This document shows, piece after piece, positions 49,784-58,364 of a stretch of DNA of 64,000 nt; the first letter of the stretch is position 1; each line of letters begins with the position of its first letter. The notes beneath the pieces are model-generated. The model saw nothing but the letters and a program-made list of their open reading frames with translations. It was not told the origin of the DNA and ran no database searches. The position numbers and the translations under genes were made by a program. Source of the DNA: Acidobacteriota bacterium. Its GTDB lineage: Bacteria; Acidobacteriota; Vicinamibacteria; Vicinamibacterales; UBA2999. Location: NCBI GenBank assembly GCA_018000455.1, contig JAGNJW010000004.1, positions 124,001-188,000 of the forward strand. Reading direction: 5' to 3'.

Positions 49784-50944
49784 ATGGCCCACCCGCTCGA
49801 GACCTTCGTCCGCAAACACCAATCCTGGCTTCACGAAGTGATCGACGCGCTGGTGTCGATTGAGTCGCCCACCGACGACAAGGCCGCGGTGGATCGCTGC
49901 GGCCAGGAGTTCCGGCGCCGCGCCGAAAGCAGCGGCATGCGCGTACGCGTCGAACCGCGGTCGACGGCAGGCGATCACAGCGTGGTCGAGATTGGACAGG
50001 GCCGCCCGCGCATCCTGCTCGTCGGCCACCTCGACACGGTGTGGCCGCATGGCCAGATCGCGCGGATGCCGCTCCAGCGCCAGCACGGCAAGCTCTCGGG
50101 ACCTGGCACGCTCGACATGAAGGTGGGCGTCGCCATGGGTCTCATCGCCACCCGCGCCGTCTTCGAGACCGCTGCACCGGCTTCGGGTAGCGTGGCGATG
50201 CTCGTCACCTCCGACGAAGAGACCGGCAGCGGCAGCTCACGCGAACTGATCGAAGCCGAGGCCCTCAAGAGCGATGCCGTGCTCGTGCTCGAACCGGCCC
50301 TGGCCGGGGGCCCGCTCAAGACGAGCCGTAAGGGCATCGGTCAGTACCGTCTCGCGGTCACGGGCGTCTCGGCGCACGCCGGTGTGGATCCGGGCAAGGG
50401 TGTGAGCGCCATTCGCGAGCTGGCCCGTCAGATCCTGGCCGTCGAGGCGCTGCACGACCTCGGGCGTGGCGTGTCGGTGAACGTCGGCGTCATCGCCGGC
50501 GGCACCAGGCCGAACGTCGTGGCCGAGGAGGCGCATGCCGTCGTGGACGTGCGAGCGCCGTCGCTCGAGGACGCCGCCAAGGTCGATCAGGCGTTTCGCG
50601 CGCTCGGTTCGCAGTTGCCGGGCGCGCGCCTGGTCGTGACGGGCGGGTTCGAGCGTCCGCCCATGGAACGCTCGGCGGGGGTCGCCGCGCTCTACGCGCA
50701 CGCCCAGGCCGCGGCCGCCGCGCTCGGTCAGACCGTGGCGGAAGGCGGCACCGGCGGCGGCTCGGACGGAAATTTCACGGCCGCCCTCGGCGTGCCGACC
50801 CTCGATGGCCTGGGCGCCGTGGGCGATGGGGCGCACGCCATTCACGAACACGTCGAGCTCGACTCGCTCCTGCCCCGCACGGCGCTGCTGGCCGCCCTCA
50901 TCGCGCGACTGCTGTCACCCGAGGGCGTGCTGCCGCCGCGCTGA
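49784..50944 (+). CDS. M20 metallopeptidase, carboxypeptidase-G2-like
   Basis: A 386-residue dizinc exopeptidase. Zinc ligands are visible in VGHLDTVWPHG (His), GTLDMKVGVAMG (Asp), the catalytic SDEETGSGSSRE, and VLEPALAG. The dimerisation/lid domain begins near ISAHAGVDPGKG-like GVSAHAGVDPGKGVSAI. The pattern matches CPG2 (glutamate carboxypeptidase), which splits C-terminal glutamate from folates or peptides, but other M20 substrates are possible. No signal peptide is seen. Confidence 0.85.
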   Translation: MAHPLETFVRKHQSWLHEVIDALVSIESPTDDKAAVDRCGQEFRRRAESSGMRVRVEPRSTAGDHSVVEIGQGRPRILLVGHLDTVWPHGQIARMPLQRQHGKLSGPGTLDMKVGVAMGLIATRAVFETAAPASGSVAMLVTSDEETGSGSSRELIEAEALKSDAVLVLEPALAGGPLKTSRKGIGQYRLAVTGVSAHAGVDPGKGVSAIRELARQILAVEALHDLGRGVSVNVGVIAGGTRPNVVAEEAHAVVDVRAPSLEDAAKVDQAFRALGSQLPGARLVVTGGFERPPMERSAGVAALYAHAQAAAAALGQTVAEGGTGGGSDGNFTAALGVPTLDGLGAVGDGAHAIHEHVELDSLLPRTALLAALIARLLSPEGVLPPR

Positions 50945-50995
50945 CGACGCGGTAGCGCGCCTAGAGGAGCCCGAGCGAGAGGCGCCGGGGTCGCC

Positions 50996-51943
50996 TCAGG
51001 GAGCCTGGTTGCGCGACTCGCCGCGCCAATACTCGACCAGATCGGCAAGCGTCGCGGCCAGAGCATAGCTCGGCTGCCAGCCGGTGTCGGCCGTGAGGCG
51101 CGTGCGGTCACCGAGCACGACCGGGGAGTCGGCCGGGCGCATCCGCGCTGGATCCTGGGCCACGGTGACGGCAACGCGTACGTGCGCGCGCAGCCCATCC
51201 AGCACCGCCTGCATCGACACGGCGGTGCCCGAGCAGACGTTGTAGCAGGTGCCGGCGCGTCCCGAGGCCATGAGCGCGCGGTAGGCGCTCACGGTATCGC
51301 GCACGTCGCTCAGATCGCGCAGTGCTTCGAGGTTGCCGACCATGATCGTCGGCGGCGCCAGGCCGGCTTCGATGCGGGCCAGTTGTCGCGCGAACCCCGG
51401 CGCCGCAAAGGCGGGCGACTGCCGCGGGCCGATGTGATTGAACGAGCGCGTGACGACGACCGGGATGTTCCGCTCGCGCCAGGCCTGCAGCGCCACCATC
51501 TCCTGCGCCAGCTTGCTCGTGCCGTAAGGCGTATTGGGCGAGAGCGGTGCGTCCTCGCTGAGCGCGCCCGTCGAGGGCCGGTAAATCGCCGCCGAGCCGG
51601 TCACGAGCACGCGCGGCGCCAGGCCGGCATCCCGCAGGCCGTCGAAGAGATTCAGCGTGCCGACGACGTTGCCGGCGAGCGTCTCCTCGGCATGCGTCCA
51701 GGACTCGCCGACATGTGGCACGCCCGCCAGGTGGTAGATGGCTGAAGGCGCCGTAGCGGCGAGTGCTCGCGCCACCGCCGGGCGGTCGAGCAGTTCGACC
51801 GCCGTCCACGACACGCCGTCCACGTCTGGATGGCCGGTGCCGGGGCGATGCCAGCCCACGACCGGGCCGTCGGACGCGATCAGGTGCAGCAGATGCTGGC
51901 CCGCAAATCCGGCCGCACCTGTCACGAGCACTGGACCGCTCAT
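50996..51943 (-). CDS. NAD-dependent sugar-nucleotide epimerase/reductase (GDP-6-deoxy-mannose reductase-like)
   Basis: A 315-residue extended SDR. The N-terminus has VTGAAGFAGQHLL (GxxGxxG). YHLAGVPHVGESW, VLVTGSAAIYRP and the YxxxK catalytic motif PYGTSKLAQE follow. RSFNHIGPRQSPAF and LRDLSDVRDTVSAY match GDP-4-keto-6-deoxymannose reductase (Rmd). The product would be a deoxyhexose for surface polysaccharide. The ATG overlaps the lptD stop as ATGA, tying sugar synthesis to LPS assembly genes. Confidence 0.85.
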   Translation of the reverse strand: MSGPVLVTGAAGFAGQHLLHLIASDGPVVGWHRPGTGHPDVDGVSWTAVELLDRPAVARALAATAPSAIYHLAGVPHVGESWTHAEETLAGNVVGTLNLFDGLRDAGLAPRVLVTGSAAIYRPSTGALSEDAPLSPNTPYGTSKLAQEMVALQAWRERNIPVVVTRSFNHIGPRQSPAFAAPGFARQLARIEAGLAPPTIMVGNLEALRDLSDVRDTVSAYRALMASGRAGTCYNVCSGTAVSMQAVLDGLRAHVRVAVTVAQDPARMRPADSPVVLGDRTRLTADTGWQPSYALAATLADLVEYWRGESRNQAP

Positions 51944-54234
51944 CGGCCAGCCCCGCCGCCGCCGAAGTTCCCGAAGAAGTTCGAGAAGGTGCCCACGCCG
52001 GCGAGCGTGAAGCCAAGGTTGAAACGGCGGTCCTTTGGCAATGACGACCCGCCGCCGAAGTTCCCGAAGTTGTACTCCTGATACTCCATGACGATGCCGC
52101 AGCACTGCGCGTTGTACGACCCCACGATGCCCTGCCGGATGACGGTCTGGCGCTGGATATCCCAGGCGATCTGGTAGTCGCCGCTGACCCGGCCGTCGAG
52201 GAGGTTCAGCCGCGACGAGGCGTTGAGCGCGTTGGTGGGGTAGAAGGCCGACAGGCTCCGGCTCCAGGCGAGCGAGACGCTGGTCGTGGGCGTGGCGAAA
52301 TTGCCGCCGGTCGAGATCGACAACATCTTCTTGGTCGGCCAGTCGTACTCCATGCGCAGCGTCGTGGCCAGCGTCTGCGACGCCTGCGACCGCACGTTGA
52401 GGGCGACCGGCGAGTAGTTGCTCGGCGGCCGCACGGTGCCGGAATCGGCGTAGCTCGAGCTGTAGGTGGGGTCGAAGGAGCTCGCCCGCTGGTCCGAATA
52501 GTAGCTCTGTGTGACGGCCGCCGTGAGCAGCTCGCGCGGCGCGCTGGCGGCGGCGGGGGGGGCGGCGGTCGAGGAAGTCGCGGACCTTTTCGGCGCCTTG
52601 CGGACGAGCACGCGGTTGGTCAGGCCGTAGGTCATGCGGGTGACGCCGCCGATCACCCGGTCGTACGAGCTGCCGAGCAGGAGGACGCGGTCTTGCCCTT
52701 CGATTGCGGTGGTGCGCTGCAGCGAGAAGGCCGGCTCGATGACGTGCTTCAGCCGATCGGCCAGGAAATTGTTCGGTGTGTAGACGCGGCTGAACACCGG
52801 CCCGGTGATGTCAGCTCTCATCTCGGCGTAGTTACGCGTATAGGGGTCTTCGACGCGCCGGCCGGTCGCAAGATCCTTGCTGGCGCTGTAGGTCGTCGAG
52901 CGATACGACAGGTTGAGCGTGGCGTTCAGGAACGGCAGGTTGCTCACCGGCGCCCGCAACGTCGGCGTCAGATCGAACTTGTTGAGACTGTCGTCGATCT
53001 CCTGGGCGCCGTTTTTCTGCACGTAGAGCACGCGCGTGGCCTCCGATTGGAGCGCGAAGAACACCGGCAGGCGCCAGATCCGGCGGCTCGAGACCGAGGC
53101 CGTCAGGCTGGGCAGCGACCCAGAGACGATCGATTGATCGGCGTTGAAGAAATTCTCGTTGCGGGACGCCGTGAGCGAGGTGTTCACGAAGCTCCACGAA
53201 CCTGACACGTTGCCGGTCGCCGAACTCGTGCCCTGGGTGGCGTTGTAGAGGTCGCGGCTGTAGAACTGGTTGAGCGTCAGTTGTGACGAGTAGTCGATGC
53301 GGGCACGGCCGGTGAGTCCCAATGGGAGGCTCTGGTTGACCGAGCCGTTGACCAGGACGCTCTGCGACTCGGGTAACTGCACCCCGTTCAGCGTGCCCGC
53401 TTTCTGACTCAGCCGATAGGCCTTGATGTTGCCATTCGCGGTGGCCGAGCGAATCCAGCGGTACTCCGTGCCGTATCCCTGGCCGCGCGACGTGAACCAG
53501 TCGTGCATCACGGTCAGGTCCTGGCTGCGCGTGATGGCCCAGAAGAAGGCGTTGCTCACCGACGACCCCTGGTAGGTGGACCGCCCGTAGGTCGGGAGCA
53601 GGAAACCGGTGGAACGGCCATCGTCCTGAATCGGATAGTAGAGAATCGGCAGATAGAAAACCGGCACGTCTTTCACGTGCATCACGGCATTGCGGAGGAT
53701 GGCGTAGTCGCCGACGTTGATACTGAAGGAGCCCGCCGTCATCTCCCAACGGGGCGTGGGCTGGACGCAGGTGGTGAAGCCGCCTTTGGTGACCCGGTAG
53801 CGGTCCTCCCCGGTCTTCTCGACCAGCGTGCCATAGAAGTAGACGTCGGGCTCGATGCCGCCGAACATGCTCTTGTCGGCACGGTCGCCGATCGAGGCCA
53901 TGCCCGAGGCAGCGAAGAAGGTTCCGGTGCCGGTTTTCGTGTTGAAGAGCACGCGTTCGGCCGCTATGCGCGCGGTGGGCGTCTCGTAGAGCACATTGCC
54001 GGTGGCCTCGAGCACGTTGGTATCGGTGTGGATGTCCACCGTGTTGGCGTAGAACTTCTGGCCCTTGACCTCGGCGTTCTCGAGCTCCACCTGGTCCGTC
54101 AGGCGCCAATGGTGCTCGTCGATCTGCTCCAAGCGGAACTGCTTGCTGCTGTAGCCTGGAATCTGCGCCCGCGCGACGCCAGCGACGCTCAGGCAGAAGA
54201 GGAGCACGAGGCAGCGGCTCAGGCAGGGCGTCAT
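51940..54234 (-). CDS. lptD: LPS-assembly protein LptD (OstA)
   Basis: A 764-residue outer-membrane protein. The signal peptide (residues 1-23) is followed by an OstA/LptA-like beta-jellyroll (ELENAEVKGQKFYANTVDI, LEATGNVLYETPTARIAAERVL in part). A VPVFYLPILYYPIQDDGRSTGFLLP segment, shown in part, is the LptD signature between jellyroll and barrel. About 500 residues of alternating beta strands make the barrel. The C-terminus carries a glycine/phenylalanine-rich NFGNFGGGSS...NFFGNFGGGGAGR tail. It shows the organism has an LPS-type outer membrane. Confidence 0.93.
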   Translation of the reverse strand: MTPCLSRCLVLLFCLSVAGVARAQIPGYSSKQFRLEQIDEHHWRLTDQVELENAEVKGQKFYANTVDIHTDTNVLEATGNVLYETPTARIAAERVLFNTKTGTGTFFAASGMASIGDRADKSMFGGIEPDVYFYGTLVEKTGEDRYRVTKGGFTTCVQPTPRWEMTAGSFSINVGDYAILRNAVMHVKDVPVFYLPILYYPIQDDGRSTGFLLPTYGRSTYQGSSVSNAFFWAITRSQDLTVMHDWFTSRGQGYGTEYRWIRSATANGNIKAYRLSQKAGTLNGVQLPESQSVLVNGSVNQSLPLGLTGRARIDYSSQLTLNQFYSRDLYNATQGTSSATGNVSGSWSFVNTSLTASRNENFFNADQSIVSGSLPSLTASVSSRRIWRLPVFFALQSEATRVLYVQKNGAQEIDDSLNKFDLTPTLRAPVSNLPFLNATLNLSYRSTTYSASKDLATGRRVEDPYTRNYAEMRADITGPVFSRVYTPNNFLADRLKHVIEPAFSLQRTTAIEGQDRVLLLGSSYDRVIGGVTRMTYGLTNRVLVRKAPKRSATSSTAAPPAAASAPRELLTAAVTQSYYSDQRASSFDPTYSSSYADSGTVRPPSNYSPVALNVRSQASQTLATTLRMEYDWPTKKMLSISTGGNFATPTTSVSLAWSRSLSAFYPTNALNASSRLNLLDGRVSGDYQIAWDIQRQTVIRQGIVGSYNAQCCGIVMEYQEYNFGNFGGGSSLPKDRRFNLGFTLAGVGTFSNFFGNFGGGGAGR

Positions 54235-54276
54235 GCAGTGGTCGCCGGCCTTAGCTGGGCGAGCCCCCGAAGAATA

Positions 54277-55587
54277 TCACGCGGGTTCGAACCCGCTGTC
54301 GACGAGCGCCGCGCGCAGAGGCCCCACAAGATAGATCGAACCGGCAAGCACGACCGGCTGCTCCTCGGCGACGGCCAGGGCGACGGCCGCCACGGCGTCG
54401 GGCACTTCTTCGATCGGCGTGCCGGCAGGAGCGTGCCGCGCCACCTCGAGCGCGAGCGCGCGAGCCTTCATCGCGCGCCGGGTGTTGGCTTCGGTCACGA
54501 CGACCCGAGCCACGTGGGGCAGCAGGGGGCCGACGACACCGGCGACGTCCTTGTCGGCCATGATCGAGGTGACGAGCGTAACGGGCGGGACGCCGGCCAT
54601 CGAGAGATACGACGCCAGGGCGCGGGCGCCGGCCGGGTTGTGCGCGGCATCGACGAGCACGCGTCGGCCGGTGGTGGGGTGATGGAGCCACTCGAGCCGC
54701 GCCGGCCACCGCACCCGCGCCAAACCTGCTTCCACCTGCGACGGCGCGACCCTCCGGCCGCTGGAGGCGGAGAAGGACTCGAGCAGCCGGATCGCGACCA
54801 GGGCGTTTGCCGCCTGATGCAGGCCGGCGAGCGCGAGCCGCACGGGGCCATACCGGCCCGCTGGCGTCTCGGCCGACAGGCGCACGTGTCCATCGACGAA
54901 CCCCGTGACGACCGTGGTTTCATCTTGCACTCGTGTCACCGGGGCACCGGCCTCCCGGGCCGCGGCGTCGATGGCCCGCCAGGCCTCGGTTGCCACCTCG
55001 CCCACCACCAGCGGTACGCCGGCCTTGGCGATGCCGGCCTTCTCTGCCGCGATCGCGCCCAGAGTCGATCCGAGGTGGCGCTCGTGGTCGAAGTCGATGC
55101 TGGTGATGGCGCCGGCCACCGGCGTGATGACGTTGGTGGCGTCGTAGCGGCCGCCGAGACCGACCTCGACCACGGCCACGTCGACGCCAGCGTCGGCGAA
55201 GACGAGGAACGCTGCGGCCGTCGAGACCTCGAAGTAGGTCGGCACCGCCGCGAGCGCCCCGGTAGCGAGGAGCCGATCGACCACGGCGAAGACACGCGTG
55301 AGCGCATCCGAGAGCCGCCCCGATTCGATGTCGCGTCCGTCGAGGGCGATGCGCTCCTCGACGCGGAAGAGGTGCGGCGACGTGTAGCGTCCGGTTGTGA
55401 GTCCAGCCTCGCGCAGCGCGCGCTCGGTCATCGCGCTGACGGAACCCTTGCCGTTGGTGCCGGCGATGTGGAGCGAGGGCCACGCCCGGTGAGGATTGCC
55501 GAGCGCGTCGAGCAGACCGCGCATGGCGTCGAGGCCGAGCTTGATGCCGAACTGCTCGAGGGCGAAGAGCCGCTCGACGGGCGTCAT
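54277..55587 (-). CDS. folC: bifunctional dihydrofolate/folylpolyglutamate synthase
   Basis: A 436-residue Mur-ligase-family enzyme adding glutamate to dihydropteroate and folates. HIAGTNGKGSVSAM is the P-loop, RYTSPHLFRVEERI the Mg/folate site, TYFEVSTAAAF and VVEVGLGGRYDATN the family motifs. DAAHNPAGARAL is the C-terminal-domain signature. Length is normal. It lies 13 nt after accD and 42 nt before lptD in the same operon; accD-folC is a common pair. Confidence 0.95.
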   Translation of the reverse strand: MTPVERLFALEQFGIKLGLDAMRGLLDALGNPHRAWPSLHIAGTNGKGSVSAMTERALREAGLTTGRYTSPHLFRVEERIALDGRDIESGRLSDALTRVFAVVDRLLATGALAAVPTYFEVSTAAAFLVFADAGVDVAVVEVGLGGRYDATNVITPVAGAITSIDFDHERHLGSTLGAIAAEKAGIAKAGVPLVVGEVATEAWRAIDAAAREAGAPVTRVQDETTVVTGFVDGHVRLSAETPAGRYGPVRLALAGLHQAANALVAIRLLESFSASSGRRVAPSQVEAGLARVRWPARLEWLHHPTTGRRVLVDAAHNPAGARALASYLSMAGVPPVTLVTSIMADKDVAGVVGPLLPHVARVVVTEANTRRAMKARALALEVARHAPAGTPIEEVPDAVAAVALAVAEEQPVVLAGSIYLVGPLRAALVDSGFEPA

Positions 55588-55600
55588 CGAGGCGCTCGGG

Positions 55601-56461
55601 TCAGCGGGCGGCGGTCGCGGCAGGACCCACGAAGCGCAGCAGGCGCGCCAGCGTGGGCTTCAGCTCCCGCCGATCGACGATCAGATCGAGCATGCCGCGC
55701 TCGAGCAGGAACTCGCTGCGCTGGAAGCCCGGTGGCAGCTTCTGCCGGATGGTCTGCTCGATGATGCGCGGACCGGCAAAGCCGATGAGCGCCTTCGGCT
55801 CTGCGATGATGAAGTCGCCGAGCATCGCGAAGCTCGCGGTGACGCCGCCGGTGGTCGGGTCGGTCAGCAGCGAGATGTACGGCAACTGCGCGCGGTCGAG
55901 ACGGGCGAGCGCCGCCGAGACCTTGGCCATCTGCATGAGCGAGAGTGCGCCTTCCATCATCCGGGCGCCGCCGGAGCACGAGACGATGACGACGCCGACC
56001 CGGTGTTCGAGGGCGTGTTCGATGGCGCGGACGAGCTTCTCGCCCATCACGACGCCCATGCTGCCGCCGATGAAGCCGTATTCCATGGCGGCCACCACCG
56101 CCGGGATGCCGTCGATGGCACCGGCGCCGACGATGAGCGCGTCCTTCAGGCCCGTCGACTTGCTGCTGGCGATGAGGCGGGCGGCGTAGGGCTTGGTGTC
56201 GGTGAACGAGAGCGGGTCGTTCGAGGCCAACCCGGCGTCGTGTTCCACCCAGTGCTCGTTGTCGAAGAGCGTCTTCAGCCGCTCGGCCGCCGACAGGCGG
56301 AAGTGATGGGCGCACTTCGGGCAGACACTGAGCGTCTCGACCAGATCCTTGGTGTAGATCGTGGCCTCGCAGTCAGGGCACTTCACCCACAGGCCCTCGG
56401 GCACCCGGCTCGGGGCCGTCGAGGCCGCAATAGGCTTGCGGGCCTTCTTGAACCACGCCAT
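55601..56461 (-). CDS. accD: acetyl-CoA carboxylase carboxyltransferase beta subunit
   Basis: A 286-residue subunit that makes malonyl-CoA with AccA. The zinc ribbon has C28, C31, C47 and C50. DPLSFTDTKPYAARL, SCSGGARMMEGALSLMQMAK and PTTGGVTASFAMLGD are signatures of the crotonase-type fold. Length typical. A TAGACT box lies 6 nt before the ATG, so the accD-folC-lptD-reductase operon may start with a leaderless message. Confidence 0.97.
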   Translation of the reverse strand: MAWFKKARKPIAASTAPSRVPEGLWVKCPDCEATIYTKDLVETLSVCPKCAHHFRLSAAERLKTLFDNEHWVEHDAGLASNDPLSFTDTKPYAARLIASSKSTGLKDALIVGAGAIDGIPAVVAAMEYGFIGGSMGVVMGEKLVRAIEHALEHRVGVVIVSCSGGARMMEGALSLMQMAKVSAALARLDRAQLPYISLLTDPTTGGVTASFAMLGDFIIAEPKALIGFAGPRIIEQTIRQKLPPGFQRSEFLLERGMLDLIVDRRELKPTLARLLRFVGPAATAAR

Positions 56462-56497
56462 GGGGTCAGTCTACCAGTCCGGGCGGCGTCGCAGCCG

Positions 56498-57142
56498 CTA
56501 CCGGCGTGTGCGCGGCACGTAGTAGCGGGTGCCGTGCGTCAGGCTGTGGATCTGCTTCACCAGGTCGTCCAGGGCCTCGTCGTCGTGCTCGGGATCGAAC
56601 TGCGAGGTCTCGACGACCAGCAGCGGCGTCGACGTGTAGTGGAAGAAATAGTGCTGGTAGGCCTCGTTCAGTTCCTTCAGGTACTCCGCGTCCGGGCGCG
56701 GTGTCTCGTCCTCGGGCTCGTGTGCGCGCGCGGCAGCGCGCGCCAGCAGCACGTCGGTCGGCGTCTGCAGGTAGACCACCAGGTCGGGGGGCGGCACGTC
56801 TTTCGCCAGCAGGTCGAAGAGGCGCTGGTAGATGAAGAGTTCGTTGTCGTCGAGGTTCAGGAAGGCGAAGATCTTGTCCTTGTCGAAGACGTAGTCGACG
56901 ACCGTCGTCTGCTGGAACAGATCGACCTGGCGCAGGGAGGAGAGCTGGCGGTGGCGGTTCAGCAGGAAGAAGAGCTGCGCCTGCAGCGCTGCCCCCGGCC
57001 GATCCGCATAGAAGTCGGCGAGGAACGGGTTTTCCGCCCGTTCGAGCACCGCGGTCCCCTCGAGTTTCGCGGCCAGCCGCTCGGCCAGCCGCGTCTTGCC
57101 AGAACCGATCGGGCCGTCGATGGCGAGATGGCGGAAAGCCAC
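56498..57142 (-). CDS. deoxynucleoside kinase family protein
   Basis: A 214-residue P-loop kinase. IDGPIGSGKTRLAERLA is the P-loop. The FLADFYADRP, QLFFLLNRHRQL and DYVFDKDKIFAFLNL segments, and the VVYLQTPTDVLLARAAAR lid region, match bacterial dGK/dAK deoxynucleoside kinases. Its product would be a salvage dNMP. The GTG at 57142 is preferred over a start 14 codons upstream because it gives the usual short N-terminus and a TATACT box lies 9 nt upstream. Confidence 0.85.
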   Translation of the reverse strand: MAFRHLAIDGPIGSGKTRLAERLAAKLEGTAVLERAENPFLADFYADRPGAALQAQLFFLLNRHRQLSSLRQVDLFQQTTVVDYVFDKDKIFAFLNLDDNELFIYQRLFDLLAKDVPPPDLVVYLQTPTDVLLARAAARAHEPEDETPRPDAEYLKELNEAYQHYFFHYTSTPLLVVETSQFDPEHDDEALDDLVKQIHSLTHGTRYYVPRTRR

Positions 57143-57230
57143 GCGAGGGCGAGTATAGCAGCCCCATTCCACGGCCGACGTCACCGGGCTGCGTGGTATT
57201 GTGAGGGTCGTCTCCGGAGATTAAACGCCT

Positions 57231-58358
57231 GTGAAAATCGATCGCCTCGACGTGCGCCTGCTTCGCCTCCCGCTCGCTCAGTTCTTCGAAACGAGCTTCG
57301 GGCGCTCCTACGACCGTACCTTCCTCCTGATCCGCGTCGAGGGTGAGGGCCAGGTGGGCTGGGGCGAAGCGGTTGCCGAGGCGCACCCCTATTACAGCTC
57401 CGAGACGACCGAAACGGCCTGGCACATCATCACGGAGTTCCTCGCGCAGCGGGTCGTCGGCAAGACCTTCGAGCACCCACGCGAGATCTACCCGGCGATG
57501 GCCCGGGTGCGCGGCCAGAACATGGCCAAGGCCGGCGTCGAGATGGCGGCGTGGGATCTCTACGCGCGCCTTCGCGGGAAGCCCCTCTCGGCCGTGCTCG
57601 GCGGCACCCGCGATCGCATCGCATCGGGCGTGTCGATCGGTATCCAGGACTCGCTCGACCAGCTCGTCGCCAAGGTGGAGAAGGAACTGGCGGCCGGCTA
57701 CAAGCGCATCAAGATCAAGATCAAGCCCGGCTGGGACGTCAACGCCGTCGAGGCCATCCGCGCCAAGTTCCCCGATATCCTGCTCATGGTCGACGCCAAC
57801 GCCGCCTATTCGGTGACCGACGGCGCCCACCTGGCCAAGCTCGATGACTACAAGCTCATGATGATCGAGCAGCCCCTCGAGTACGACGACGTGATGGACC
57901 ACGTGCAGCTCCAGAAAGAGATCGCGACGCCCATCTGTCTCGACGAGTCGATCCACACGGTGCGCATCGCGCGCGATGCCATCGAGGCCAAGGCCTGCAA
58001 GATCATCAACATCAAGCCCGGCCGGGTCGGCGGCCACGGCGAGTCGATTCGTCTTCACGACCTGTGCCAGACGCACGGCATTCCCGTGTGGCACGGCGGG
58101 ATGCTCGAATCGGGTATCGGCCGGGCGCACAACATCCACCTGGCGAGCCTGCCCAATTTCACACTGCCCGGCGATATCGCGGCCAGCAAGCGCTACTACC
58201 TGCCGGATCTCATCGAGCCTGGTATCGAGGTCTCACCCGACGGCACCATCCCCGTGCCCACGGGACCAGGGATCGGCGTGACCATCGTCGAGGAGCGGGT
58301 GCAAGCGGCAACGCTGCGCCAGGTCTCGCTCGATTCGACGTCCATCAAGGCGCACTGA
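57231..58358 (+). CDS. enolase-superfamily o-succinylbenzoate synthase / N-acylamino-acid racemase
   Basis: A 375-residue MLE-subgroup enolase. The active site shows the KxK pair in RIKIKIKPGWD, metal ligands in LMVDANAAY (Asp), MIEQPLEYDD (Glu) and CLDESIHTV (Asp), and the second Lys in INIKPGRVGG. GMLESGIGRAHNIHLASLPNF matches the MenC/NAAAR group. Lacking menB/E/F neighbours, menaquinone synthesis versus racemase function cannot be decided. A CCGGAG ribosome site precedes the GTG. Confidence 0.88.
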   Translation: MKIDRLDVRLLRLPLAQFFETSFGRSYDRTFLLIRVEGEGQVGWGEAVAEAHPYYSSETTETAWHIITEFLAQRVVGKTFEHPREIYPAMARVRGQNMAKAGVEMAAWDLYARLRGKPLSAVLGGTRDRIASGVSIGIQDSLDQLVAKVEKELAAGYKRIKIKIKPGWDVNAVEAIRAKFPDILLMVDANAAYSVTDGAHLAKLDDYKLMMIEQPLEYDDVMDHVQLQKEIATPICLDESIHTVRIARDAIEAKACKIINIKPGRVGGHGESIRLHDLCQTHGIPVWHGGMLESGIGRAHNIHLASLPNFTLPGDIAASKRYYLPDLIEPGIEVSPDGTIPVPTGPGIGVTIVEERVQAATLRQVSLDSTSIKAH

Positions 58359-58364
58359 GGGACG

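Noticed and set aside
54287..54302. T-arm-like GGGTTCGAACCC palindrome
   Set aside because: It encodes the last residues of FolC; no acceptor, D-arm or anticodon arm surrounds it.
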